Source of the DNA: Leptospira interrogans serovar Manilae
GTDB lineage: Bacteria > Spirochaetota > Leptospiria > Leptospirales > Leptospiraceae
Assembly (NCBI GenBank): GCA_945887855.1
Contig: CAMCZP010000015.1
Location: 1-55,706, forward strand
Length of the DNA stretch: 55,706 nt
Direction: 5' to 3'
Shown here: positions 44,579 to 53,299 of the stretch, in pieces
Layout of the letters: each line of letters starts with the position of its first letter
How positions within the stretch are numbered: position 1 is the stretch's first letter
Notes under the pieces: model-generated
What the model was told of the DNA's origin: nothing
Seen by the model: the letters and a program-made list of their open reading frames with translations, nothing else
Databases searched by the model: none
Translations under genes and position numbers: made by a program

Positions 44579-45946
44579 ATGGGAGAAAAAAATTTACCTT
44601 TTGATTTAATAAATGTTTTTTCTCCATTTTATTTAGTTTTAGATAAGAATGATAATATTGTATATGTATCACCATTCTTAGAAAAATGTTTAGTTCAAAA
44701 AAATCTCAATAGAATGACTCTCACCAGACCTTTTGCATCAAAAATAAACCGTGCTATTTTAGAAGAACTCACAGGTATGGTGTTATTCTTTTCAATTGAA
44801 GGTGAACTAGTAAGACAAATGAAAGGCCAGTCAATTATATATAATGAATATGTAGTACTAGTTGGAAGTCCGCTTATTAATTCTGCTTCTGAGTTAGATA
44901 AATTTGGTATGAAAATGACAGATTTACCTATACATGATTCTACTGGAGATCTATTATTGGCCATAGAAGCAAATCGTATCTCTTTAACCCAAGCAAAAGA
45001 AAGTATGGCAAAGTTAGAGGTTGCACTAGATGAAACTAAAAAACTAGGTGAATCTCTTGCAAATCAAGTAGAGATAAAAACAATAATATACAAGCAAGAA
45101 AAAGAAAATGCTGAAAAAGCTTTGAGTGAATTAAATGAATCAAGGGTAGCACTTTCAAGGGCAGAAAGAGATGCTAGCTTAACCCAAGTAGCCACACATT
45201 TAGCACATGAGATTAACAATCCACTCAATTATATTCTAACAGGAAAATTGGTACTTACAGACTCAATAGAGACTCTATTATCTAATATTCAAGAAGCTCT
45301 CTCAACTATTCCTGACAGTCAGGATTTTTTAGACTATATTAAAAAATATATAGATGATATATATACAAGTCTTGAAAGCATAGAGCTAGGATCAAAAAGA
45401 ATCCAAGAAAATATTATTGAGTTAAGAGGTATAACACAAATTGATGGGGATATTTATAAGCGATTAAATATTTTCTCTGAGATACATAAAGGATTTAATT
45501 CTGTATTAATTAAAAATAAATGGCAAAAAAAAGAATGGAATGTAAGTATAAATGATATAGACATATATGATTTAGAAAGAAGCAAAGAGCCATTTTGGGA
45601 TTTTCTTGGGAATCCATTTATTTTTTCCTTTGCTTTACGAATCATTTTTGACTATAGCATGAAAAAAGGAAGAAAGAATATAACCAATCAGTTGCAAGTA
45701 AAAATAGATAAAATTAGTAATTTATCTATAAAGTATATTTCAATTTCCGTATCACATAAAAGTGAATATATGAATGATGATGAAAAGAAAAATTTATTTT
45801 CTTTGCAAACCCAACGAAGTGGGTTTGGTGAGTTGATCAATTTAGGAATGATGAGAGAATTAATTCGAAAAAGTGGGGGTTTCTTAAGCCTATCTTCTGA
45901 TGGAAGAAACGGAATGATTGAAATTTCTTTATTCTTATCGTACTGA
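44579..45946 (+). CDS. HNOBA-coiled coil-histidine kinase (H-NOX partner), degenerate ATPase domain
   Basis: 455 residues. Residues 7-132 are the H-NOX-associated HNOBA/PAS domain known from animal soluble guanylate cyclase: FDLINVFSPFYLVLDKNDNI, RPF, MKGQSII, VGSPLI, then GMKMTDLPIHDSTGDLLLAIEA. A coiled coil runs from about 135 to 205, followed by a HisKA-like helix with His210 in THLAHEINNPLNY. The ATPase region keeps an N-box-like NPFIFSFALRIIFDYS (Asn345) and a possible G2 remnant (RSGFGELINLGMM), but where DxGxG is expected it reads VSHKSEYMNDDEKKN. ATP binding is doubtful. No receiver domain. It would act with the H-NOX protein encoded just before it. Confidence 0.88.
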   Translation: MGEKNLPFDLINVFSPFYLVLDKNDNIVYVSPFLEKCLVQKNLNRMTLTRPFASKINRAILEELTGMVLFFSIEGELVRQMKGQSIIYNEYVVLVGSPLINSASELDKFGMKMTDLPIHDSTGDLLLAIEANRISLTQAKESMAKLEVALDETKKLGESLANQVEIKTIIYKQEKENAEKALSELNESRVALSRAERDASLTQVATHLAHEINNPLNYILTGKLVLTDSIETLLSNIQEALSTIPDSQDFLDYIKKYIDDIYTSLESIELGSKRIQENIIELRGITQIDGDIYKRLNIFSEIHKGFNSVLIKNKWQKKEWNVSINDIDIYDLERSKEPFWDFLGNPFIFSFALRIIFDYSMKKGRKNITNQLQVKIDKISNLSIKYISISVSHKSEYMNDDEKKNLFSLQTQRSGFGELINLGMMRELIRKSGGFLSLSSDGRNGMIEISLFLSY

Positions 45947-45948
45947 GT

Positions 45949-47082
45949 TTAATTTTGAATTACGGAGATCTTTTTTATTTCATCAAAATCTCTTATTACT
46001 TCTCCTGGATTAAGAGGTACTTCTACAAAACGTGAAGGCAATAGATAGTCATTCACTGACACCACACCAATTATATTTTCAAAAGATTTGATTGGGGACT
46101 TCCCAGCTAAAATAGATTTAGAATATTCCTGTAACCTTGCAGAGAGATTCGCTGCTTGGCCAATAACAGCTAATTCGTATCTGTTTGCATCACCTAGCAT
46201 CCCCATGATTACTTCCCCAGTTGCTAATCCCATTCCCATTTTCAAAAGTCTTGCATCTGGGTCAGAAATACTCAACTTTAATGTTGGAAATAGATCTACG
46301 ATTTTTTCAATGCTAGAAATTCCTGCATCCAACCCACTCTCACCAGTTAAGCCAAAAAGTGCCATCAGTCCATCACCCATGTGTTTGTCTACGATCCCTC
46401 CATGCTCATGGATCAGGTTGTAAATAGGTTCATAAACTTCTTGAAGGGTACCTATTACCTGTTCTGGTTTCTTGCCTTTGGAGTAGATAGAATATCCTCG
46501 TAAATCAATATTTAAAATAGAAAGTTTGATCAGCTGTGCTTTTGAGAAGAAAAGAGAGTCATACGAAGTTTCTGATTTTGTTCCGGTATAGAGCTGAACT
46601 TGTTTTGAAAGAGTTGCATTTTCTTCCATCACCCTCTTGATTTGAGAGAGTAAGCGAAGGTTCGTTTGTGTTACATGGAATTGAGTCATTGCAGAGTGAA
46701 CAGTTTGGACTAAATCTGCTTTTTCAATAGGCTTAGACATAAACCGAAATACTTTGCCAGCATTGATAGCTTCAACAACAGTTTGTATATCGGCATAACC
46801 TGTTAATATAATTCTCAGTGCAGGATGATGCTGTTTTTCAATCATTTCAAAAAGTTCTGTACCACTCATATCCGGCATTCTTTGGTCACTTACAATTACA
46901 CCTAGATCTTTTTCTTTGAGCTTTGTTAATGCTTCTTGGGCACTGCTGGCAGTGATAACATTGTAATTTTTGGAAAGAATTGCTTCTAAAAGACGGAGAT
47001 TGGGCTCTTCATCATCTACTAGTAACACAGTGCCATCTCTATGTATTTCTTCTTTTATACTTGCTTTTTTCCAATTCAACAT
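45949..47082 (-). CDS. Response regulator: receiver domain plus class III nucleotide cyclase
   Basis: 377 residues. Receiver domain 15-135 with acidic Asp23/24, phosphoacceptor Asp66 (VIVSDQRMPDMSG), Thr94 and Lys117. A helical linker (140-180) leads to a class III cyclase domain: metal Asp193 (LNIDLRGYS) and Asp237 (HMGDGLMALFG), Lys233 for base binding, transition-state Asn312 and Arg316 (AANLSARL). The base-specifying position is Ala305 where adenylate cyclases have Asp/Thr and guanylate cyclases Cys, and the GDxVN motif is GQAAN, so cAMP versus cGMP cannot be called. Twelve bp after a histidine kinase gene, and convergent with the HNOBA kinase (2-bp gap). Confidence 0.92.
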   Translation of the reverse strand: MLNWKKASIKEEIHRDGTVLLVDDEEPNLRLLEAILSKNYNVITASSAQEALTKLKEKDLGVIVSDQRMPDMSGTELFEMIEKQHHPALRIILTGYADIQTVVEAINAGKVFRFMSKPIEKADLVQTVHSAMTQFHVTQTNLRLLSQIKRVMEENATLSKQVQLYTGTKSETSYDSLFFSKAQLIKLSILNIDLRGYSIYSKGKKPEQVIGTLQEVYEPIYNLIHEHGGIVDKHMGDGLMALFGLTGESGLDAGISSIEKIVDLFPTLKLSISDPDARLLKMGMGLATGEVIMGMLGDANRYELAVIGQAANLSARLQEYSKSILAGKSPIKSFENIIGVVSVNDYLLPSRFVEVPLNPGEVIRDFDEIKKISVIQN

Positions 47083-47094
47083 TCTATTTTCTCA

Positions 47095-47910
47095 TTATTT
47101 TATTTGTGTTATAGGTAACTCGACTATAAAATTGGCTCCACCAAGATCTTTAGAGGAGATACATTGAATAGAACCTTTATGGTTTTTTACAATATTTAAA
47201 CTAATCGTAAGACCTAATCCCATTCCTTCGCTTTTTGATTTAGTTGTGAAAAATGGTTCGAATATCTTATTCAGAACTTCATTATTTATTCCATTGCCAT
47301 TGTCTTCAACTTCAATTCTTATTTTTTTATTATCTATAAGTGAAATTTTAGTCCGTAGTATTCCTTTGAAAGATTTTTCTTTCAATTTGAATTCGGCTAA
47401 GGAATCACAAGCATTTGAAATTAAATTAGCTACAACTTGTGATATTTGGCTTCGATTACATGAAATATTTGGTAAGTTAGGATCTAAATATTTTGAGTAA
47501 GACCATCGTTTTAATTTATTAGCTAGTATGATTTCTGTTTCTTCTAAAATCTCTTTGAGATTGACTGTTTGGTCTATTGTTTGATCAAACCTAGCATAGT
47601 TTCTCATAGAAGAATTGATAGTAGAAACTTTGTTTAAGCCCATTTCAATATCTGAAATAAGTTTATAAAGGGACTCAAATTTTTTTTCAAATTGCAACCT
47701 CATTTCATAAGCTTCTGGATCTTCAGTTAATACTTTAAGGGTTGAATCTAAATCAGATAGTTCATCTTTTAAGTTATCCTTAGCCATGGATACGAAGTTG
47801 AGAGGATTGTTTATTTCATGTGTGATGCCCGCTAACATAGCTCCCAAAAGAGATAATTTTTCAACTTGTAAAAACTGGGATGTAGTTAGAATTATTTCAT
47901 CATCTGGCAT
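47095..47910 (-). CDS. Histidine kinase without sensor domain
   Basis: 271 residues: an N-terminal segment of only about 20 residues, then HisKA with His31 (LAGITHEINNPLNFV) and an intact ATPase domain (N-box QVVANLISNACDSL, DNGNG, FEPFFTTKSKSEGMGLGL). With no sensory domain of its own it must take its input from a partner. It is the likely donor for the receiver-cyclase encoded 12 bp downstream. Its ATG overlaps the rsuA stop (TAATG). Confidence 0.93.
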   Translation of the reverse strand: MPDDEIILTTSQFLQVEKLSLLGAMLAGITHEINNPLNFVSMAKDNLKDELSDLDSTLKVLTEDPEAYEMRLQFEKKFESLYKLISDIEMGLNKVSTINSSMRNYARFDQTIDQTVNLKEILEETEIILANKLKRWSYSKYLDPNLPNISCNRSQISQVVANLISNACDSLAEFKLKEKSFKGILRTKISLIDNKKIRIEVEDNGNGINNEVLNKIFEPFFTTKSKSEGMGLGLTISLNIVKNHKGSIQCISSKDLGGANFIVELPITQIK

Positions 47911-48635
47911 TATTCAAATCCTTTCAATTGGGATACTTCATATGTAGTTAGCTCTCTATATTCACCTAGTTTTAAACTTTCGTCTAATATTAGTGTATCA
48001 ATAGAAATTCTTTTTAAAAAGGTCACTTCTTTCCCGAGTGCTAAGAACATTCTTTTTATTTGGTGAAATTTTCCTTCTGTAATACTAATTTTTGCAAACA
48101 TAGAATTATTCTCTATTATTTCTAATTTTGCAGGAGCTGTTTTAAATCCGTCATCTAAGGTAATTCCATTCTGAAAACTTTCTATATCTTCTTGTAATAT
48201 GTTAGCAGAAATATTTGCATGGTATACTTTTACTTTTAGTTGATTTGGGGATAGTAGTTCATGTGCTAATTTTCCATCTGTAGTTAAAAAAATCAATCCT
48301 TCAGTATCTTTATCTAATCTTCCTACAGGAAATAAGTTTTTCTTTTGATCTATATCAGAGAGCAAATCAATTACAGTTTTTTCTTTAGGATCAAAAGTAG
48401 CTGAAATTACCCCAGAGGGTTTATTCATCATAAAATAATAATTTTTTTTAAAAGAAAATAGCTTACCATCGATTGTGATACAATCATCTTCAGTTATATG
48501 AATGGAAGGATCTTTAACATGTTTATCATTTACTAAAATTACAGAATATTTTACTAAATTTTTAACTTCTTTTCTAGAGCCAAGACCTGCATGAACCAAT
48601 ATATAGTCTAATCTTTTAGATGTAGACATCGTCAA
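47910..48635 (-). CDS. rsuA: 16S/23S rRNA pseudouridine synthase, RsuA family
   Basis: About 241 residues. S4 RNA-binding domain at the N-terminus (KRLDYILVHAGLGSRKEVKN), then the catalytic domain with MNKPSGVISA, and the Asp of VGRLDKDTEGLIFLTTDG, the RsuA/RluB/E/F signature. EGKFHQIKRMFLALG is the closing motif. The start is TTG 48635, overlapping the argF-like stop, or ATG 48629; I cannot decide. Cotranscribed with the genes on both sides. RluE or RluF specificity is not excluded. Confidence 0.9.
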   Translation of the reverse strand: MTMSTSKRLDYILVHAGLGSRKEVKNLVKYSVILVNDKHVKDPSIHITEDDCITIDGKLFSFKKNYYFMMNKPSGVISATFDPKEKTVIDLLSDIDQKKNLFPVGRLDKDTEGLIFLTTDGKLAHELLSPNQLKVKVYHANISANILQEDIESFQNGITLDDGFKTAPAKLEIIENNSMFAKISITEGKFHQIKRMFLALGKEVTFLKRISIDTLILDESLKLGEYRELTTYEVSQLKGFE

Positions 48636-49573
48636 TGATTTTCAATGAGTCTCAAGATAATTGCTTTTTGTGCATCTAATCTGTTTTCTGCTTGCTGAAA
48701 AATAATAGATCTGGAATCTTTTACAGCTTCTCTGGAAATTTCATAGCCGGGATGTATAGGCATGTCATGCATAATTTTTATTTTAGAATCTTTTAGTAGT
48801 TCAAGATTTATTTGGTAAGGCATCATTTCTTGGATTCTTTTTTCTTTTTCTTTTTGAAAGCCCGGATCATTGAAAAACTCCATGTCCACCCAAGTGTCTG
48901 TATAAATATATTCACATCCATGGATTGCTTTTTTTAAATCAGTTTCCCATGTTAATGTTTTCTTCTGGATACCCTTTTGTATTATTGCATCAATTTTCGC
49001 ATTTTCATTTATTTGTGGAGTCACTAAAACTAAGTGAACACCCAATGCACTTGTGATTTCAATTAGAGAGTTAACAACATTATTATGAACTCCTACGTAA
49101 CACAGAGTAGCTCCTTTTAGGCTACCTCTATCCATTTGAATTGTTAAAATATCGGCTAGCGACTGACATGGATGGTATAAATTACAACAACCATTGATCA
49201 CAGGGACATGTGATCCTTTTTGAAGAGTCAATAGATCTTCATGTTTTTTAAGTCTAGCCATGATTATGGAAGCATTTCGTGAAAGATACTCCGCTTCAAA
49301 TTCAATATCTGAAAGTTGAAAATTAGATGTCATCCAATCTAAATAAATTGCATGCCCTCCAAGCTCTGTCATACCTGCTTCAAAAGATACTCTTGTTCTG
49401 GTGGATGTTTTTTGAAAGAGCATTACCATAGTTCTGCCTTGCATGTGACCAGAAAAATATACCCTATTTTTTTTTACATAAACAGAAAAGTCTAATAAGG
49501 ATTCTATAGAAGAATCAGACCATTCCTGCCAAGATATAAGATGTTTGGATGGAGTATTGAGGATGTTAGGCAT
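48632..49573 (-). CDS. Aspartate/ornithine carbamoyltransferase family, atypical
   Basis: 313 residues of the transcarbamylase fold. The carbamoyl-phosphate motifs are perfect: STRTR (57-61) in KTSTRTRVSFEAGMTELGGH, and HPCQ (134-137). The second-substrate motifs differ from known ornithine enzymes: DxxxSMG is TDTWVDME (225-232) and HCLP is HDMP (269-272). So ornithine is not certain. A C-terminal FQQAENRLDAQKAI is family standard. No other arginine genes are close; it lies between a DegT aminotransferase and rsuA in one transcription unit. It might still be the organism's ArgF, or use another amine. Confidence 0.85.
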   Translation of the reverse strand: MPNILNTPSKHLISWQEWSDSSIESLLDFSVYVKKNRVYFSGHMQGRTMVMLFQKTSTRTRVSFEAGMTELGGHAIYLDWMTSNFQLSDIEFEAEYLSRNASIIMARLKKHEDLLTLQKGSHVPVINGCCNLYHPCQSLADILTIQMDRGSLKGATLCYVGVHNNVVNSLIEITSALGVHLVLVTPQINENAKIDAIIQKGIQKKTLTWETDLKKAIHGCEYIYTDTWVDMEFFNDPGFQKEKEKRIQEMMPYQINLELLKDSKIKIMHDMPIHPGYEISREAVKDSRSIIFQQAENRLDAQKAIILRLIENH

Positions 49574-49585
49574 TCGATACTAAAT

Positions 49586-50782
49586 TTATCCGAGAAGATC
49601 TTTCACTGCTGATATAACATCATCTACATCAGAATCTGTCATACCAGCAAATAGTGGAAGAGAAAGAGCTTTGTCATACATTTTTGAAGCATTTGGAAAA
49701 TTATTTTTGTTGAAATTATAATTTTTTTTATAAAATGGATGTTCAAAAATAGGGATGAAATGAAGGCTAGAACCAATATTTCTATCTTTCAATTCAATTG
49801 CCAAACTATCTCTACCCATTTTAGCAACTTTAGGATCCAATTCAATTCTATATAGGTGCCAAGAGTGCTTCCCTCTAGAATCTGGTTTAGGCAATTTCAT
49901 TCCTTTAATTTCTGAGAATTCTTCATTGTACTTCAATGCAATTTCTTCTCTTCTAGCCCAAAAGCCAGGAGATTCTTTGAGTTGAACCAAGCCAATAGCT
50001 GCTGCTATATCTGTTAAATTATATTTATAACCTGCATCCACAACTTCATAAAACCAACCGGGTCTATTGAATGTATCTCGATTGATTCCATGTAATCTCA
50101 TAATCTTCATGCGGTTTGCAAACTCAGAGTTATTTGTGGTAACCATACCACCTTCCCCAGTTGTTATACCTTTTGTGGCATAAAAGCTAAAAACAGTAAA
50201 ATCACCCCAACTACCAATCATCTTGCCTTTGTGGATTGCAGGAAAAGCATGTGCTGCATCTTCAATTACAAATAATTTATATTTTTTAGCTATTTCAAGA
50301 ATGGCTTCCATGTCACAGGTATATCCTGCTAGGTGAACTGGTATTAAAGCACGAACTACTTTATTGGTTTCTTTGTGGACCAAAGAGTCCCCAACAAATA
50401 TACACTCCCTTTCAATAGCGGCCAATAGGGTTTCAGGTGTCATAATATTATGTTCAGAGTCAACATCAGTTAGGATGGGTTGTGCTTTGAAATAGCAAAC
50501 CACCTCAGCTGTGGCTGTAAAAGTAACCGAGGAGGTAATAACAGCGTCCTTTTCTGTCAGTCCTATTGCTTCTAGAGCAAGATGTAAGCCTGCGGTTGCA
50601 GAATTTAGAGCTATGGATTCCATTGAGGATACATATTTAGAAAATTCAGCCTCAAATTCTTTTACTTTGGGACCTGAAGTGATCCATCCGGAGCGTAAAA
50701 CATTTGCCACTTCTTCAATTGCTTCTTCAGAAATGCTAGGAAGTGCAAATGGAAGAAAGGTATCCCTCATAGTTTTAATCAT
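49586..50782 (-). CDS. DegT/DnrJ/EryC1/StrS-family PLP aminotransferase
   Basis: 398 residues. Sugar-nucleotide aminotransferase family: converts keto-sugars to amino sugars for LPS or other glycans. PLP-binding Lys204 in FSFYATKGITTGEGG, Asp175 in IEDAAHAF, and the substrate loop SVTFTATAEVVCYF. The FLPFALPSISEEAIEEVANVLRSGWITSGP start is characteristic of the ArnB/PseC/GDP-perosamine synthase group. The sugar is unknown. First gene of the minus-strand run that ends with the receiver-cyclase. Confidence 0.92.
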   Translation of the reverse strand: MIKTMRDTFLPFALPSISEEAIEEVANVLRSGWITSGPKVKEFEAEFSKYVSSMESIALNSATAGLHLALEAIGLTEKDAVITSSVTFTATAEVVCYFKAQPILTDVDSEHNIMTPETLLAAIERECIFVGDSLVHKETNKVVRALIPVHLAGYTCDMEAILEIAKKYKLFVIEDAAHAFPAIHKGKMIGSWGDFTVFSFYATKGITTGEGGMVTTNNSEFANRMKIMRLHGINRDTFNRPGWFYEVVDAGYKYNLTDIAAAIGLVQLKESPGFWARREEIALKYNEEFSEIKGMKLPKPDSRGKHSWHLYRIELDPKVAKMGRDSLAIELKDRNIGSSLHFIPIFEHPFYKKNYNFNKNNFPNASKMYDKALSLPLFAGMTDSDVDDVISAVKDLLG

Positions 50783-50919
50783 ATACTTATGTCGCTCCTA
50801 CGTTATAATAATTTTTCGACGTAAACTGAAAATTCTATATTTATTTTCAATTTCCTTATTGCATTTACAGGCATTTAATGGATATTACTTTTTAGACATT
50901 TAGAATCTTCCGTAAACTT

Positions 50920-52251
50920 GTGAGACTTAGCTTTAATCAAATTCTGAGTAGGATATCTCTTTTGAATAGGGATATCCAAGAATTAAACAGATTCAGAAAT
51001 AGACTTCCTGGAAATAGGGTCTATTATTCTGGTTTAAATGCAAGTTTTGAAGGTAAATTAAGTGAACTGAAGAGAGAAAAGGAAACTCTATTAGAACTTT
51101 CGATAAAAAATCCACCATCTTGGGTTCTTGGTGTGATAAAATCGTTTGCAATAGAGGATAATTCCGAAAATAAATCATATACAAAAAAAGGATTGGGAAG
51201 TCTTCCTAAAATAGAAAATGCTATGACAAGTCGCAACATTAAGCAATTTTTGCGAGATATTCCCAAAACAGAAATACATCTTCATTTAGAAGCATGTTTA
51301 AGTAAGGATTCTCTAAAAAAATTATTACTTAAAAATAATATAAAAATATCTGAAGAGGATTTTGAGCAAAAATTTGTTTTTAGTGATTTAAATGGATTTA
51401 TCCAACTATTTTTCTTCATCCAAAGTGCAATCAAGGATGAAAGTGATTTTTCCATACTGATCGATTCCCTAGGTCAGTATATGAAAAAAGACAACATTAT
51501 ATATACAGAGGTTTACCTAGCTCCCACTAAATTTTTACAGAATGGACTGGATTTTGAAAAAATCATAGAAAATATAATCCAAAGCATACGGGTAATAAAA
51601 GCCCAAGAAGATAGAGATATCAAACTATTGATTGATGTCTCGAGAACATTTGGAAAAGACAACGCTTTAAATAATCTAAATAGAGTTCTAAAGTTAAATT
51701 ATACCGAAGTAATTGGGATAGGGCTTGGCGGAGCAGAGCTTTTGGGCCCTGCTAAGGATTATGAAGAAGTATTTAAGATAGCTAGACAAGCTGGTTTGCG
51801 TGTCGTGGCACATGCTGGGGAAGATGATGGCCCTTGGTCGGTTTGGGATGCTATTAAGTTTCTAAAAGTAGAGAGAATAGGCCATGGAACTTCTGCAATC
51901 CAGGATCCTGATCTCATGAAGTATGTGAAAGAAAACAAAATTCCATTTGAAGTTTGTATTACGAGTAATATTTTTACTGGGAAATATGTTCGTGAAGAAG
52001 AAAATCATCCAGTTAGGCAGTTTTATGACAATGGGATTATAGTTACTCTCAATACAGATGATCCTGAGATATTTGATGTAAGGCTTTCTGATGAATATTT
52101 AAAACTCTATGATAAATTAAATTTTAGCATAGAGGAAATTATTGAAATAGTGAAAAACAGTGTTCTGGCTACCTTTAATCCCAACAAGGAAGAATTATGG
52201 TACCACATGAAACAAGAAATTGATAAGCTTCGAAAAATATACGAGCTCTAA
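50920..52251 (+). CDS. Adenosine deaminase-family protein with N-terminal extension
   Basis: 443 residues. The metal-dependent deaminase domain starts near 105: TEIHLHLEACL (His120, His122), GIGLGGAEL, VVAHAGEDDGP (His and the catalytic Glu), RIGHGTSA, SNIFTGKYV and LNTDDPEIF. It probably deaminates adenosine or a related purine. The first 100 residues are an extra charged helical segment not part of the catalytic fold. Start GTG 50920 has no clear ribosome-binding site, so the extension might be shorter. Alternatively an adenine deaminase or adenosine-like enzyme. Confidence 0.85.
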   Translation: MRLSFNQILSRISLLNRDIQELNRFRNRLPGNRVYYSGLNASFEGKLSELKREKETLLELSIKNPPSWVLGVIKSFAIEDNSENKSYTKKGLGSLPKIENAMTSRNIKQFLRDIPKTEIHLHLEACLSKDSLKKLLLKNNIKISEEDFEQKFVFSDLNGFIQLFFFIQSAIKDESDFSILIDSLGQYMKKDNIIYTEVYLAPTKFLQNGLDFEKIIENIIQSIRVIKAQEDRDIKLLIDVSRTFGKDNALNNLNRVLKLNYTEVIGIGLGGAELLGPAKDYEEVFKIARQAGLRVVAHAGEDDGPWSVWDAIKFLKVERIGHGTSAIQDPDLMKYVKENKIPFEVCITSNIFTGKYVREEENHPVRQFYDNGIIVTLNTDDPEIFDVRLSDEYLKLYDKLNFSIEEIIEIVKNSVLATFNPNKEELWYHMKQEIDKLRKIYEL

Positions 52252-52263
52252 ATACTAAATTTG

Positions 52264-52440
52264 ATGAGCATTGCTAAGTCACCCTGTGTAAAAGTTTGTG
52301 AAATGGACCATTTGTCTGGGCTTTGTGTGGGTTGCTATAGAACATTAGAAGAAATTGGGAAATGGTCAGTGATGGGAGAAGAAGAGAAAGAAAATATTTT
52401 AAAAGAAGTGGCATTTAGGAAAAAAAATATAAATGACTAA
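52264..52440 (+). CDS. DUF1289 small Cys-rich protein (58 aa)
   Basis: A 58-residue frame below usual length cut-offs: ATG 52264 (TTG 52261 also in frame), TAA 52438-52440. The protein reads SPCVKVCEMDH, then LCVGCYRTLEEIGKWSVMG, matching the DUF1289 pattern SPCxxxC...GLCxGCxRTxxEIxxW. Four Cys probably bind a metal or Fe-S cluster. Function of the family is unknown. It overlaps the next gene by 8 nt and follows the deaminase by 12 bp, so the three form one unit. Confidence 0.85.
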   Translation: MSIAKSPCVKVCEMDHLSGLCVGCYRTLEEIGKWSVMGEEEKENILKEVAFRKKNIND

Positions 52441-53104
52441 AAAGAAAAAGTATTTCCTTGAGCTAGAAAAAAAGAATTTTGCACTGGCTCTCACTCTAAT
52501 CGACAATGATCTGAAAGAAGATCCCTCCAATCCTGAACTTTTATATAATTTAGCAATCTGTTGTGCGAGGACAGGAAATTATAAGAAATGTCTGAGTGTC
52601 CTTGAAGACTTAATTAAAAAATCTAGTACATTTATTGATATAGATAATGTGTATAGATTGATGATTTATTCAAATATTCAACTTAAAAATTTTGAAAAAG
52701 CATTAGAGCAAACGGATGAGAGGCTAAAGATAAATATTGGCGATGTTCGTTTATTATCCTTTAGAGCACATATTTTAGAAAAGACATCAAAAATTCAGGA
52801 TGCAATACAAATTCATAAGAATATATTAAAATTAAGTCCTAATTATCCAAATAGTCTTAATTCGCTAGCATACCTAATAGCCATACTTCCAAATCCTTCT
52901 AAAGAAGATCTAAATGAAGGGGTAGAGTATATAAAAATAGCATTAAAAAATGATCCGAACAATCCAGCATACCTAGATACATTAGGTGTGATTTTAAAAC
53001 TCCAAGGAAACAGAGATCAGGCATTGAGAGCATTCAATAAGGCATTATCAAAAGCACATACATCTACATCTGAAATTATTGATCATCTTCAAGATCTTTT
53101 GTAG
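52433..53104 (+). CDS. TPR-repeat protein
   Basis: 223 residues made almost entirely of tetratricopeptide repeats: PELLYNLAICCARTGNYKKC, LMIYSNIQLKNFEKALEQTD, LSFRAHILEKTSKIQDAIQI, PNSLNSLAYLIAILPNPSKE and PAYLDTLGVILKLQGNRDQA. No signal peptide, so cytoplasmic. Its start ATG lies within the DUF1289 gene (8-nt overlap). Scaffold role likely; partner unknown. Confidence 0.88.
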   Translation: MTKKKKYFLELEKKNFALALTLIDNDLKEDPSNPELLYNLAICCARTGNYKKCLSVLEDLIKKSSTFIDIDNVYRLMIYSNIQLKNFEKALEQTDERLKINIGDVRLLSFRAHILEKTSKIQDAIQIHKNILKLSPNYPNSLNSLAYLIAILPNPSKEDLNEGVEYIKIALKNDPNNPAYLDTLGVILKLQGNRDQALRAFNKALSKAHTSTSEIIDHLQDLL

Positions 53105-53299
53105 GAAAACCTTATAATTTAGTAACCTAAAAGAAAATAAAAATGCACTTAATTATAATATCTAAATTCATGTTTATCTTTTTTTAAATAAATAGGTTTT
53201 CTAGTTGAATTTCTGTAAAAGAATATTTATTTTTTAATAGGAATCTTATTTTGATGGATGGACATAAGTTATTAATAAAAATAATTTTCCAGGATTAAT

